Under the pieces are notes generated by a model. It worked only from the letters and a program-made list of their open reading frames with translations, was not told the DNA's origin and searched no databases. From Gymnogyps californianus (lineage: Eukaryota; Chordata; Aves; Accipitriformes; Cathartidae), in NCBI RefSeq assembly GCF_018139145.2, contig NC_059477.1, forward strand, positions 19,329,022-19,393,021: a DNA stretch of 64,000 nt, written 5' to 3'. The position numbers and the translations under genes were made by a program. Every line of letters begins with the position of its first letter. Position 1 is the stretch's first letter. Positions 22,961-34,530 of the stretch are shown here, piece after piece.

Positions 22961-25746
22961 ATGGAGAAATATTTGTTTTTGCCTCACATACCTCAATCTA
23001 AACCCTTTTGCTGGAATCTTTTTAACCTTCCAAGCAGCTAAAAAATGCTAATGCAACTTCTTTTTTTTTATTTTCCTCAGAGTAAGATTTTAAAAAGTAG
23101 TTTCCCGCTCTTTGTATTGGTGATACTGGAACACAGAGGTCTTCTGAAGGCCTGGCATTTTGAAGCCTCAAGGATAACAGATCTTCCTCTTCTAAGGGCA
23201 CTCTGAATTCTGAGTTATCTTTTAGCACGTACTATTTCTTCTACTGCTTCTTTCATTTAAAAGAGAGGTTGATGCTTTCAATCTATAAACACCCATTAAA
23301 AGTTCCTCACCCTATTATGCCGAGCTGCTGCTCTTAATTGTATGCAGCTGGGTAGATCATTGAATTCTCATTTCAAAGACAAAGATTTTAAAAATACAAT
23401 GAACCAGATATCAACTCCTCATAACACACCCACTTCTGAAATGGAGATCTGTGGTTTTGACTGTGTACTGGGGATGAATGTCTCCCTTTTAGTGTTTGAC
23501 CACAGCAGGGCAAGTCCAGCTCAGGCCCGAAGTGGATGATCAGTGTCATGGGTCCGATGATAGCACCGGTGTGGTTTTGGGGCTGTGGATGGAGGGGTTC
23601 CCACCTCTGTTCCTCCCATTCTGCTGTCTGCTTTCATGGTCACGTGAAATAACTTTCTGGCAGATGCAATACGAGCTGAAGGAACTGTTGGTTGCTGGAT
23701 CTGTAAGTAGATGAGACACAGACCCTTTTGGAAATGAAAATATTTTATATATGTGCCATGAGTGCTGTCACAATTATGAGCATCAGTGAAGTGCCCTTTC
23801 TCTTGTTTGAGATCTGGGGTAAAGAATGAGGGTGCTAGCTCTTACGCTAGGGTGTTTTTGGAAACTTAAGAAGGCTTTTTCCATGATTTCAGTCTAGACA
23901 GAAGCCTTGTCCTCTAGCATAGAGCTTTTAGATATCCTCGCACAAAATTCTGCTGAAGTCAAAGAGCTGCTTGTGTTCATCTGAAGACAGAATTTAGCTC
24001 AAAATGTGAAAATGTATGTAATGTGATTTAAGTTAATAACTGAAAAGCCTTCCAATAAAGCAATGAGATAGTGAGGAAACATTTGAACGCCCAAGGAAGA
24101 CTTTAGAGCAGATGAGTCTACCATTTTTGACATGCTTAACATTTTCAGCTCTAACTGCCTCCCTTCAATGCTTTATGTAGTCTATTCATCCTTAAAAGTC
24201 AGAATCTGTGGGATTTCTCCACTATGGCGCCCAACACAAGCTGTCACTTTGGAAGGCATGGGTGTTATAAAATTAGATGAACAGAACAATCTCCTGAACC
24301 AATGCACAGCTTAGATAATACAGCAGCAATGATAAATAAAAAACCATATGCTGTCTTGCAACTCTGTTAGTCTGCAAAAATTGTGAAGGGCAAGAGTAGA
24401 AAGAATAGATTAAAATTGCCAAGTAATTAAGGAGATTTGTGTCACAGAATTATCAGAGGGAATCAGGTCTCAGTCCTGCATGATGTGTGGACCCCTACAA
24501 CTGTGTAGAACCCTAATAAAGTTTTGGGGAAGCATGCGGCTAAAATATCCTGCTTAGACTCTGGTGAAGGATTAGGGTCTATTTTCATGCAATGCTCAAA
24601 GAATAGAGGTGGTGTAAATTCTAAATTAAGGAAAGCACATGTTAAAGAACAAAAGATGACGCCAGTGTAATAAAAACAGTTAAGCACAGTGTGAAGAAGC
24701 AAAGAATTATTTTAGATATATACAAATTATTTTAACAAATAGATGCCAATGAATGTACTTTTGAAACCGATGCTAAAGAAGTGTCTTCAGGAGAGCTTTA
24801 AAATCAGCAGACTGCAGGTGGCTATTCCACGAGCAGGCTGTTCCTGCTTTTAGGGAAATCAACAGCAGTTCTACCAGTAGGGAATCATATACTCAGGAAA
24901 ATTCTTAACATCACCAGAAAAACAAAAGGCAAATATTCTTCCTTTTCTCAAATGTGCCCATTAAGCAGGATTGCTTCTATTAAGATGGAATTTCCTTATT
25001 AAAAAGTATGGTAAATTACTTGCAAAGCTGAGAATAATATCAAAGGAATATGCAAGTATTTCAGGACTCAGGATCAGACCAGAAATTCTGGAGCAAACTG
25101 GGTAAAAATAAAATGCCCAATCTCTCTGTGTGATAGAATTTGATTAAGGTTTATTGGCTTTTTACTACAATTTCCAATTTGACAGGCCCTACTAAAGCTA
25201 AAATTGAATTTCATATACAAAGCTTATGTGGTTATGTTTGTTATTAACATTGTCTTCCCCAGAGATATTTGGATTTTGTTAACTGAAAAATAAACAAGTT
25301 AAATGCCGAATTGCCTGGCTAAGACAGTTATATGATGTGGTCTTTTCCTTTCATTATAAAGATTGTGAGTTTTGGGATACATGTTTAGGAGTTTGTGGTT
25401 ACTTTACTTTAAATCTAATACTGTGGACTTACAATGTTTTTGTTCTATGTTCTGCTCTTTTCATATAAAGTTCTGTGTCCTGGCCAATTTATGGCCAGAC
25501 TTATCCAATAAACAAGTTTGTAGGAATGCATTTATAGATTGTTAGAAATATGTGTGGTGCCTGCACTTTTCTCAGCAATAATGTAATGATTTATTTTTAC
25601 TGTTAATTTTTAGTTATATTACAATAAAAGGGAAAATAATTTGCATACATCAGAAGTTATTTTCCTGAAAAATAGAAAAAATAGGAAGATGCATAGGTCA
25701 AGATCAAAAAAATACCTAACGAGTATGGATGGATTCCTCTGCTCTT

Positions 25747-25797
25747 GACATTTTAAAAACACTTGAGCCAAGCTCAAGACATTTTAAAAAGACTTGA
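25747..25797 (+). repeat. Direct repeat with internal hairpin
   Basis: A 20-base unit gacattttaaaaacacttga at 25747-25766 recurs at 25778-25797 with one change (31-bp period). The junction contains cttgagc-caa-gctcaag, a 7-bp-arm hairpin. Confidence 0.7.
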
Positions 25798-26776
25798 TTT
25801 TCAAAGGTTAGACAATTAGTACTTTCTGAAAATCAGATCGCTTGCAGTATCTCACCTGAAGCCACAAAACCTTCCTGAAAGTTCTCTTGGTAAATCAAAG
25901 AGTAAGCAAACCAGCCAAATAGGAAAGCTTCTGATTTGTCAATACATGTATCAGATAGGTATAATTTAGTACATTACAGAATAGGAGATGGATAGTTGCA
26001 CTGTGGAAGCTTCCAGGAATCCCAGGACTCAGTTTGCTAGCCATGGGTCATTCAAGCATAAAACAGAGACAGCACCAAACTGTTTACATCTTAAATACAG
26101 GCAAATAAACAAAAGGCAGATGGGACATCAATAAGACAATACTGTTTTATTAGCAGTGTGCCAGATATTGTTATTATTCACTGGTCTTCTCAGTGCACTC
26201 TAGTGTTAGAACTTTTGTGAAAATGAAGAGAGGTTGTGATGTTTTGAAGAACAAATTGCTAAGACAGGCAGCTAACAAAATGAGAGTAAGTAAGTTTTCA
26301 TTGTACATTAGGTTAAAATGTTTGGGATTAGCATCTATCCGTCTTAAAGTGAAGGTAATTAAATTAATGTGTTAAACTACTATCCTTCATAAAGAACTTA
26401 AGTCACTGACAAGCATAAAATGTATTATAGTAGTTTTTTCTGCTTTTCTGGCATGAAAGAACTGATCTAGTATTGATAAATGTATATTACTTAATAAAAT
26501 AACCCAGACCTAACAAAAATATATATTTTGCCCTAAAGCAAAACTCCTAGACTTCACTACATGCTATTTCTATTTCCTGGTAACTTCCTTTAGTCTCAAC
26601 AGAACTTAATTTGATGTGCTGCTTGTCCTGGAAAATGAGCCTTTTCTAATGCATTTTATTCTGGTTTATTTTGCCTAAAGAACCGAAGTTTTATTTCAGA
26701 TTTTTCTCTTCCCCTACATCTCATCTGCACTTTACCTTTGACTCATTACATCTTTATCATTGGCCTTACTTTTTAC

Positions 26777-26811
26777 TGGTTGATTATGGGTCCATTGGTT
26801 GATTATGGGTC
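26777..26811 (+). repeat. Perfect 16-bp direct repeat, 19-bp period
   Basis: The unit tggttgattatgggtc occurs at 26777-26792 and again at 26796-26811 without mismatch. The perfect identity suggests a recent slippage duplication. Confidence 0.8.
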
Positions 26812-29017
26812 AGTTTATGACTGGAACGTGGAGAGTACCCCAAAAATGTGCAATAAAAACCCAACTCATTGCTCTGAAATGCCAGTTCCCAAATGTGTTT
26901 TTAAAATTCAAGACACATTAATTTTATCTAAGCACCTCTATGTGGCCAAAGAAGGCTTGGAATGACTTTGAATCCTATCATTTGAAGTCATCGAAGTGAT
27001 TACAGTAGAAGTTCTGCTTTTTGTCCGTCTTGTATATGTATTTAATGAAACAGCTTTATTTTAAGAAAGGGAATATTTTTTGACATCCTTCTAATATAAT
27101 TCATTCAAGCTCTGTTTCAGACATTTATTAGCATGACATACTACGAGAAAATCATGTTGCCTGGGAGTTTTGCATGTGAAGGGACTGTAAATTCAGGTCT
27201 TAAATTATCTAAACTTGAAGCAGTAATAGTTGTAGTAAAGGATACTCAGTAGCTGAAATATGTTCTGAAATTCTGAACACTTTCAAATTTCACATTCTTT
27301 GAAAAGTTATTTGAAAATCACCTGTGCAAAAGGACTAACAGAGGTTATACCATTAAACATGAACACAAAGCAACTGTTCATCGGCCTTCAGCTTGCAAGA
27401 TATATATTTGCTTTCAAGGGGAGCTCTAATATTTGTCATCTTTAACTAAATGAAATCACAGATACTTTTACATGTGGATTTTATTATATGAATTGGTTTA
27501 TAAGCCTGCTATTTAACATGATTATATGAATTACGAACTGTGATTTTGTTTCTTTTATAATCTCTGTAGAGCTTGCCATTATTTTTACATGTCTATGTCT
27601 GGCATTATGCACCTTTGAAATTGTGCCAGAAATATTTATTGTCCTATTTCTGGCATTCTGGGACTCCGTGGTTCCGTTTGGTTTCCAAGCAGAACAAAGC
27701 TTATTAGCAGATCCAGTTCTCAGTACTTTGCTGAAAACAATTTTATATGTAAATTTAATACTTCATTAAAGTAGGCTCTTGTAACAATCAGGAGTATGTA
27801 TGAAATGCATTTAATGTAGGTAATGTTCTATCTACCATTTTGAGCAGTTATCAAAAGCAAAATATATGTACTAATTAGAGCTTTCCTTCTCATTGCCTGT
27901 CTCCTCCAGCTTGACTAATAAGAAAGCACTAAAACGCAGTCAGGTTGAATAGAAATGGGATACCGTTCCCGCACTTGTCTGTGCTCTGCACACACACGCA
28001 GCGCCCTGGAAGGGAGGCTTGCTGCAGTAAGAACAGCACATTCTCATTTGCCCCTTGAATCACATTTGCTTGGTTCCAAATTCCATTATTCTTCATCAAG
28101 TAAAAATCCTCTTAAGGTCAACAGGAGTTTCATTCAAATTACTTCATAATTTGGCCCTCATTTTGTTGGGTTAGTTCCCACTTTGCCCAGTAGGCACAAC
28201 CATATTAAAAAGGCTATTGGAAAGTATTCTTTATTTTATTTAGCTTCAAGGAAATAGATGTTAATAAAACTTAAGGATGTACTTATGCATTTATTAAAGA
28301 GGAGGAATCCTGTTGAATCAAACCCCTAATTTGTTTAAAGAGCAAACTGCTCCAGGAAGCAAAAATAATATAGCTGACTTAGGTATTAGTACAGCTCAAA
28401 TACTTTCAGTGAGAATAATCATGCTTTCATTTGGAGACTAGGGAAAATTGATTTAGTACGTTTTTTTACAGAACATTGAGTTATTGTTTACACAGTCATT
28501 TTTCTAACTGTAAACATATATTACTTATTATAACCATTAAAGAGTCAGAAGCTTGAAGTCATGCCCATCAGGGAAGGGAATGTACTTATATGTGTATAAT
28601 AACTGCTTCTAAAACTTCATATATGATTTGAAGCATAACTTATTTCAAATAGAGGCAAAACTATGTTTCTGCTTCTCATGTGACAATTTCATACTAGGCT
28701 TCTTCTGTTTGTTCATGAGATGTTAATGACAGAAAAAATACATGCATTTCAGTGTTTTATAAGAAATCACTTTCCCAATTCATTGTGCCACAAAAATAAT
28801 CCAAAGTTTAACTACGTTCCTAAACATCCTGTCAGAGATTTATAGTACTTAAATGAAGATAAGACTGCCATTCCTGTTTTAAACTTGATGGTCTTTGAAG
28901 TATGGAAAAGTTCACACTCTAGGGTATCAACCAAGAGGTTTAAGACACTAAGATTTTTTTTTATTTAAAGCTTGTAAATGTTTAAATTTTTGCCACAGAA
29001 CAATAACCACCAAAATA

Positions 29018-29185
29018 AGCATAGTAATAATAATAGTAACAATTGTAATAATAATTAACAGCAATAGTAATATAGCAATAACAACAGTACCAGTAATAGC
29101 AACAGTGACAGATAGCAATGGCAATAGCAATAGCAGGTAATAGTAATAATAGTATTAGTAATAACAATAATAATTATTATTAATC
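29018..29185 (+). repeat. Degenerate trinucleotide microsatellite (TAA/CAA/TAG-type)
   Basis: About 168 bases built almost wholly from the triplets taa, aat, caa, cag and tag in mixed order, ending in a small attattatt inversion. It looks like an old trinucleotide array that has accumulated substitutions. The two minus-strand open frames across it, which translate to Ile/Leu/Val/Tyr/Cys-rich strings, are products of the repeat and not genes. Confidence 0.85.
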
Positions 29186-32100
29186 AAAAGCAAAGGTCTT
29201 AATCACAACAAGAATATTTTATGGAATGGAAAAGTTGATCTTGGCTTTTTCTGATGATTTTATGCAACTGTTAAAAGATTTTTATATGAGCCATTCACTT
29301 GAAATGATACCTTTTGACCTGATGGATTATATATTTCTTTTTGAGGTAATAATTTATCAGGAAGAGTCAGATGCAAAGGACTTCATGAAAGTGCTGGAGC
29401 ATTCAAATGCCCTGCATGATAAAATACCAAAAAGTTCAGGGAATTAGAGGCAACTGTAAGAACACAGACATCTGACACTCCAAATATTACAGTTGGATCA
29501 GAACATCAAAAGAAGCATATACTATTACATATAAAAAATTAAATCAAAGCCATGATATCTTCCTCCCTGCTGTTGTTGCAGAGCGCATTTCTAAAGCACA
29601 TCTTGCCAAAATATGTCACTGAAGTCACCCTACCTCAGGAGCGCCACCTTTTTTGTGTACTCTGAAATGATTCAAATGTCACGACTTATTTGATTAATCC
29701 ATTTTTAAGCCTTTCTTGCAGCTTCCAATTTATACCTGCCTTATGGCTTCAGGCCTCAACGCTTTCTAGCTCACCAGTTCCCTCTACAAGGGCTCTACCA
29801 GTTCCTTGTAATCTGAAAAATTTTCTCTAGCTCTTTTCCCAGTCCTAACTGAAACTTGCAACAAAACAAGACAAGAAAATAGTCTGGAGTCATCACAGTC
29901 AGTCGTGTCAGTTAAGAGTAAGGTGCAGGTTTGATGTAACTTTTACTACAGATATGCCCACACAAGGAAGTTATTAATTACATATGCATTTTCTTGCATT
30001 GGTAAAAATATAATGTTCCTATATTACTTTATCAAATATATTATAAACTTTGGTTTTTGACCAAAGCTGACTTACACAGGACATTCACAAATGTGTGTTA
30101 ATTACTATGTATTTGTCATTTATGAAATGCCAGCATGCACTCATTCTGTTCAAGATGCAGAGGAAACAGAGTCCAGGCCTCGAGACACACGATCCATTGT
30201 TTGCTCAATTCAGTTTTGGCTTACGCTAACACCACTTGCTGCAGTACGTTCAGCTGAGGATGGGATGTAAGGATGCTGCAGCAACCTAAATGTTGACACC
30301 AACCCCATTCCACCAGTGGTGGTAGAGTAGCTTTGCAGCTGGAGAGCAGAGCCATCGCGAGGGGTGCCTGGACTGTGTCCCTAACAGCTCTGGCTTGCTT
30401 TAATCACTGAGGAACGGGGCACGAGGAAGTGGCCTGAAGTGAAGCTGTGCTCTTGAGGAATCCCCTGTGGTGTACAGCAAGGAGCACAGAACAGCTAACT
30501 GAAACAGTAGCTGGGGCACAGTACCCTAGTTTTGGTCTGAGTAATGCAGCACACAGCAGCACTTAATTTCCAAACTGCATTGGCTAACAGCGTGGTGAAA
30601 AAACTGGTGAGATGGCAGCACACACAGACCATAGTCAATAGTGGTACGGGCAGTGGAGTTTATGATCTTAAAGCTATCTACGTACCTTCATTTGCTGCAA
30701 TCACATCTCCATGTGCAATGTAAACAATGGTTCAGTTTCAGCATCTAAAATTTCCCAGCATCTAAATCAGTTAAACTACATGGCCTCACTAGCCAGCGAA
30801 GTCCAAAAGGGTCTACTTTAAGGGAATGCTGAACATACCTTGGAAGCCTAAATAAAAAACCTCAAGTAAACATAAATTAGCAACACTAAGCTTCTCTTAA
30901 CCAGATAGAATTTTCCTAAGGATGTATAGACCCATATATTTATTTAGAAAAATAAATTGGACTACTAGGCTACATATATTGCTAACATATATCAGTGTTA
31001 GAAATGTTACCATGTAAAAACTCTTCTTGAAGGCAAAACAGTCTTAGGGTATGAGACCAAAACATTTTAAAAGAAGTTTATTACTCACTGTTCAGTGTTC
31101 TGCATATAGAGGGACCAAAAATGCTAAATGCTATCTATGATGCTGGTGAAAATTCTGAAGATGTACTCTGCTGTTAGAGTCGTTACACAGAATTAGGTTA
31201 AACACCAATCCCACTGATAATGAAGGATTTTGAAGGGAATTTATTTAGAGTGTTAAATACTCTGTAGGGGGCAGTTTTGAACCAGATTAATGAAAATTTT
31301 AAGCTGACTGATTCAAAGTTATGGTTTTATACTCAGTTTTATTATCCTCACCAGCTACACGGGCATCATTTCTTCTTTTAGGTAGATCATGGCTCTGAAG
31401 CAAACAGGTAGCTGCGTGCTATCATATAACATCACTTAGCTGAGAGACTTATCTGCACGTAAAGTTCAATAATGGTAGCTAACAATAGTTTTTTAAAACT
31501 ACCAGTTAGATAGATTCACAATTGTATAGCAGTGATTAGAACTTCATGGAGGCGGCTTGCATAAAAAACAGTTCTGCAACAGGGCCCAAGGACAGAAGTA
31601 GAGTCTGGGATCTCCCTCACAATTCTGGTTCAGCCCTGAATCAGGGCTGGATTTTGTGGTGACTTGAAAATGTTTATGACGATTCTGGAAAAAAAAGGGG
31701 AGAAGCTTCTTGGAGATGCCAGTATTGGCTGCAGCATTTCAAAAAGCCTTCAAATATGGTATTGTCATTATTTGGGTTTATTTTAAGTGAATACTATGCT
31801 AGACCATGGAAAAAGACGTCAGTACACTTAAATATGTTAGCTTAAAAATGAAGATTTAAATCAGCTTCTCGCCAGCAACATACCACTTTGAAGTATCAAA
31901 ACCAGGAGTGGACCACAGCTGTATTTCATCTGAAAGCAAAAAGGAAGACATCCTCTCAGCACAGGGATAGTCATTGCTACACAGATTTAAGTAGAAGTGG
32001 CTCTAGAGTGCAAGCTGAGGAGGAGAGGCTCAGTCACTGAGTTTTTCCACTTGGAAAGGAAGGAACAGTCTACATCTCAATGAGGAAAATAAAGCTGTAG

Positions 32101-32488
32101 ATGTAGGTGACCTCTGTAATCAATAGCAGAGCATTTCTAGTGTAGTCAGTGGCTCTGCATTGACTGCCATTTGCTTTGAATGAACTTACTTGAAGCCCAT
32201 TCTAGACCATGATTCACAGCAAAAGTTGTTACTTAGCTGATATTGTAACTAGCTAATAATGTAGAGCAACAAGATTCAGTCTGAATGCTGGCAGAAGCTA
32301 AAAGGATTAATTTCCCAATGTCAAAACTAAGAATGAATGCCTGGCAGATGATCAGACTCAGCAGCTCTAATACTTAAAGCTGGAAGCCGATTGTATTACC
32401 TGGAAAGGTGGTGGGATATCTTGTTTGTCCTCCCCTGGCCTAAAAGTCTTGCCTATTCTGTTTAGATTTGAATTCTTTTTAAAATTGA
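29186..32488. other. Gene-free intergenic DNA
   Basis: No gene recognised. Two weak CTCF-core-like strings occur: aggtggcgct on the minus strand at about 29640-29649, and tctgtagggggcag at 31261-31274. A 9-bp-arm hairpin (cagccctga, tcagggctg) is at 31631-31649. None of these is strong enough to call a functional site. Confidence 0.5.
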
Positions 32489-33043
32489 TGTACTGGGTCT
32501 GGCTGGGATGGAGTTGATTTTCTTCATAGCAGCCCATATGCTGCTGTGTTTTGGATTCCGTAACTAAAACAGCACTGATAACAGCAATGTTTTGCCCATT
32601 GCTGAACAGTACTTGCACAGTGTCACGGCTTTCTCTTTTTCATGCTCTGCTCCCTTAGTGCATAGGCTGGGGGTGGGCAAGAAGTTGGGAGGGGAAACAG
32701 CCAGGACAGCAGACCCAAACTGATCAAAGGGATATTCCATACCATATAACATCGTGCTCAGCAATAAAACTGGGGCAGCAGAATAAGGTGGTGTGTGGGG
32801 GGTTGTCTTGCAGGGTAGACAATTGCTCAAAGACTGGCTGGGCGTCGGTCTGCTTGTGGGAGTTGGCGAATTATTTCCCTTGCATCACTTTTTTCTTTCC
32901 TTCATTTACTAAACTCTCTTTTAACCCAACCAACAAGCTTTCTTACTTTTACTCTTCCTAGTCTCTTCCCCATCCCGCTGAGGGGGAGTGAGCAGTAGGC
33001 TGTGTGGGTGTTTACCTGCTGGCCAGGGTCAACCCACCATGAT
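32489..33043 (+). mobile_element. Solo LTR of the same endogenous-retrovirus family (copy 2)
   Basis: A 555-bp LTR in plus orientation, diverged more than the other two copies. It starts tgtactgggtctggctggga and ends in a ccagggtcaacccaccat segment that matches the terminal part of copy 1 in reverse complement. Possible target-site duplications are attga (32484-32488) and attgg (about 33042-33046). The core-promoter region reads caataaaact at 32760-32769, where the other copies have TATATAAA, so its TATA box seems lost. It lies about 0.7 kb upstream of the LNPK CpG island in the same orientation as the gene. Confidence 0.85.
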
Positions 33044-33660
33044 TGGAAAACCCCCAACATTTATAGGCTGTGTTATGATGCATTGTTACATAACGAGTTC
33101 AACAATGCAGGGTCAGCTGAAGGTATATAGCTTCTGCATAGGAATTTCTACTTCAGGGCACTCTGAAGGACTTCCTCCACATCTGTGCACATGCTCCCAC
33201 TTGTGTACCCGTAGTGGTAAAACTGCTGAGCAGGTCACTGAAGACCTTATGAGAAAGACAGTGCAAACAGAGCAACTATTTTCTGTTCCTCAGTCCTCTC
33301 GGCACAGGACAGGTGATGATGGGTGTCAGCCAAGAAAGGACACCATGTAAGAAAACTGATAAAGTAGTGCACCAAGAGAGAGGGCACTGTTATTACAGCA
33401 ATGTAAATTAAAGAAACATAGAGTGCTGCTTCTCTCCAAATAAGCTCAACGGCTGCCTACGGGAATGACAGGGCCAGTGAGAGCAGCCGTCTTCTGTGAC
33501 CCTGAGGCGACTCCAGCGCCTGCCGCAGAGAAAACGCATCCAGCACAGCGTCTGTCAGCACCTGCTTCATTGGCAGAGGCTGAACACCAGTGTCAGGAGG
33601 CTGCTGCAAACCTTCACACCACAGTTTGACCCTCGCGTTCCCAGGTTTCAGCTTCAAAAC
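33044..33660. other. Upstream flank of the LNPK promoter
   Basis: Non-coding sequence between an LTR and the promoter CpG island. GC content rises toward the right. Short open frames on both strands match nothing known. Confidence 0.5.
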
Positions 33661-33679
33661 ACTGGTTTTTTTTGTAAAT

Positions 33680-34530
33680 AAGTATCAGAGAGAGCAGCAG
33701 GAGGACGGGCTCGGCCTCCCCGGCCTCCCCAGCCCCGCCGGCGGTGGCGGCGAGACGGCGGTGATCGCCTCCGACACCCGCCCGCTTCGAGTTGGCTCGG
33801 CACAGCCCCCCGGGGTACCGTGCTGAGGCACGGCTGGGAACTGCCACACCGCCCCGCCGCCCGCCGCGCCTCGGCCGTCGCCCAGCCCCTCCCACAACGG
33901 TCCGGCCCCTCCCTCGTTCCAGCGCACCCCGCGGCAGCCAGGCGCTGATTGGCTGCCGGGGCCGCGCGGGGCCTGATGGGAGCGCCGCCCCAGCGGCCGG
34001 GCCCCTCCTTCGGCGGGCGGCGGCGGAGGCGGCGGGATGCGCGGCCCGGCCCGCGGCAGGTATGTTCTGGCGGGGGAGGAGCGGCCCGGCCCTGAGCGAC
34101 TCCGCGGTAGGGACTGGCTCCGCCGTGGGCGGGGCGGCGGGAGAGGGGCGCCTGGCGCCGCCCGTGAGGCGGCTCGGGCCCCGCGTCCCCGGGGGCCGAA
34201 GCGGAGCAGGGCGGGCGGCCGGTGCCCCCGCCCTCTCCCGCCTCGCCGCGGGCAGCCGGGCGGCTGCTGGGGAGCGGGGCGGCGGCGGGCCGGGGCGCAG
34301 CCTCGGAAGAGGAAGTCATCGGGTGCGGGGAGGGGCCGGCGGGCGCCTTCCCCCCTCCGCCCGGGAGCAGGGGGGGCGGCGGAGCAGTGGGGTTTTCCCG
34401 GCTGACCGGGCGGCTGGGCGGAAAGGCAGGCGCCGGGAGCCGAAGCTGGTCTCTGCCGCCGTCCTCCCTGCCCGCGGGCCCTCGGGCTCGCTCCCCGGGC
34501 CGCTGGCGGCCTCTCTCGCAGGCTTCAAAA
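33680..34530 (+). promoter_or_regulatory. LNPK: LNPK promoter CpG island
   Basis: A dense CpG island of about 850 bases that encloses the predicted first exon. An inverted CCAAT box (attgg, 33948-33952) lies about 100 bases upstream of the first-exon donor, a typical NF-Y position for a TATA-less housekeeping promoter. Several GC-box-like gggcgg and ccgccc strings are present. An ETS/CRE-like gaggaagtcatc is downstream near 34310. No TATA box is seen. Long Pro/Arg/Gly open frames on both strands here come from GC content and are not genes. The assignment follows from the splice donor at 34060 and the coding exons downstream. Confidence 0.88.
33970..34059 (+). other. LNPK: LNPK exon 1, non-coding (start approximate)
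   Basis: The 3' border is defined by a consensus donor cag|gtatgt (donor at 34060). The 5' border is a guess from the CCAAT position and may be off by tens of bases. The exon contains an upstream ATG at 34037 that opens a short reading frame into the next exon. It belongs to the 5' UTR, because the Lunapark start codon is in the following exon. Confidence 0.6.

Larger units (their letters stand above)
22961..29017. other. Gene-free intergenic DNA
   Basis: About 6 kb of AT-rich sequence with only short chance open frames. Two small direct repeats (25747-25797 and 26777-26811) are the only internal structures I could pick out. The stretch 27480-27830 lacks repeats and is rich in ATTA-type cores, as enhancers of this locus often are, but I have no further support. 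Confidence 0.55.

Noticed and set aside
28948..29167. Hydrophobic Ile/Leu/Val minus-strand frames
   Set aside because: They translate the degenerate trinucleotide repeat.
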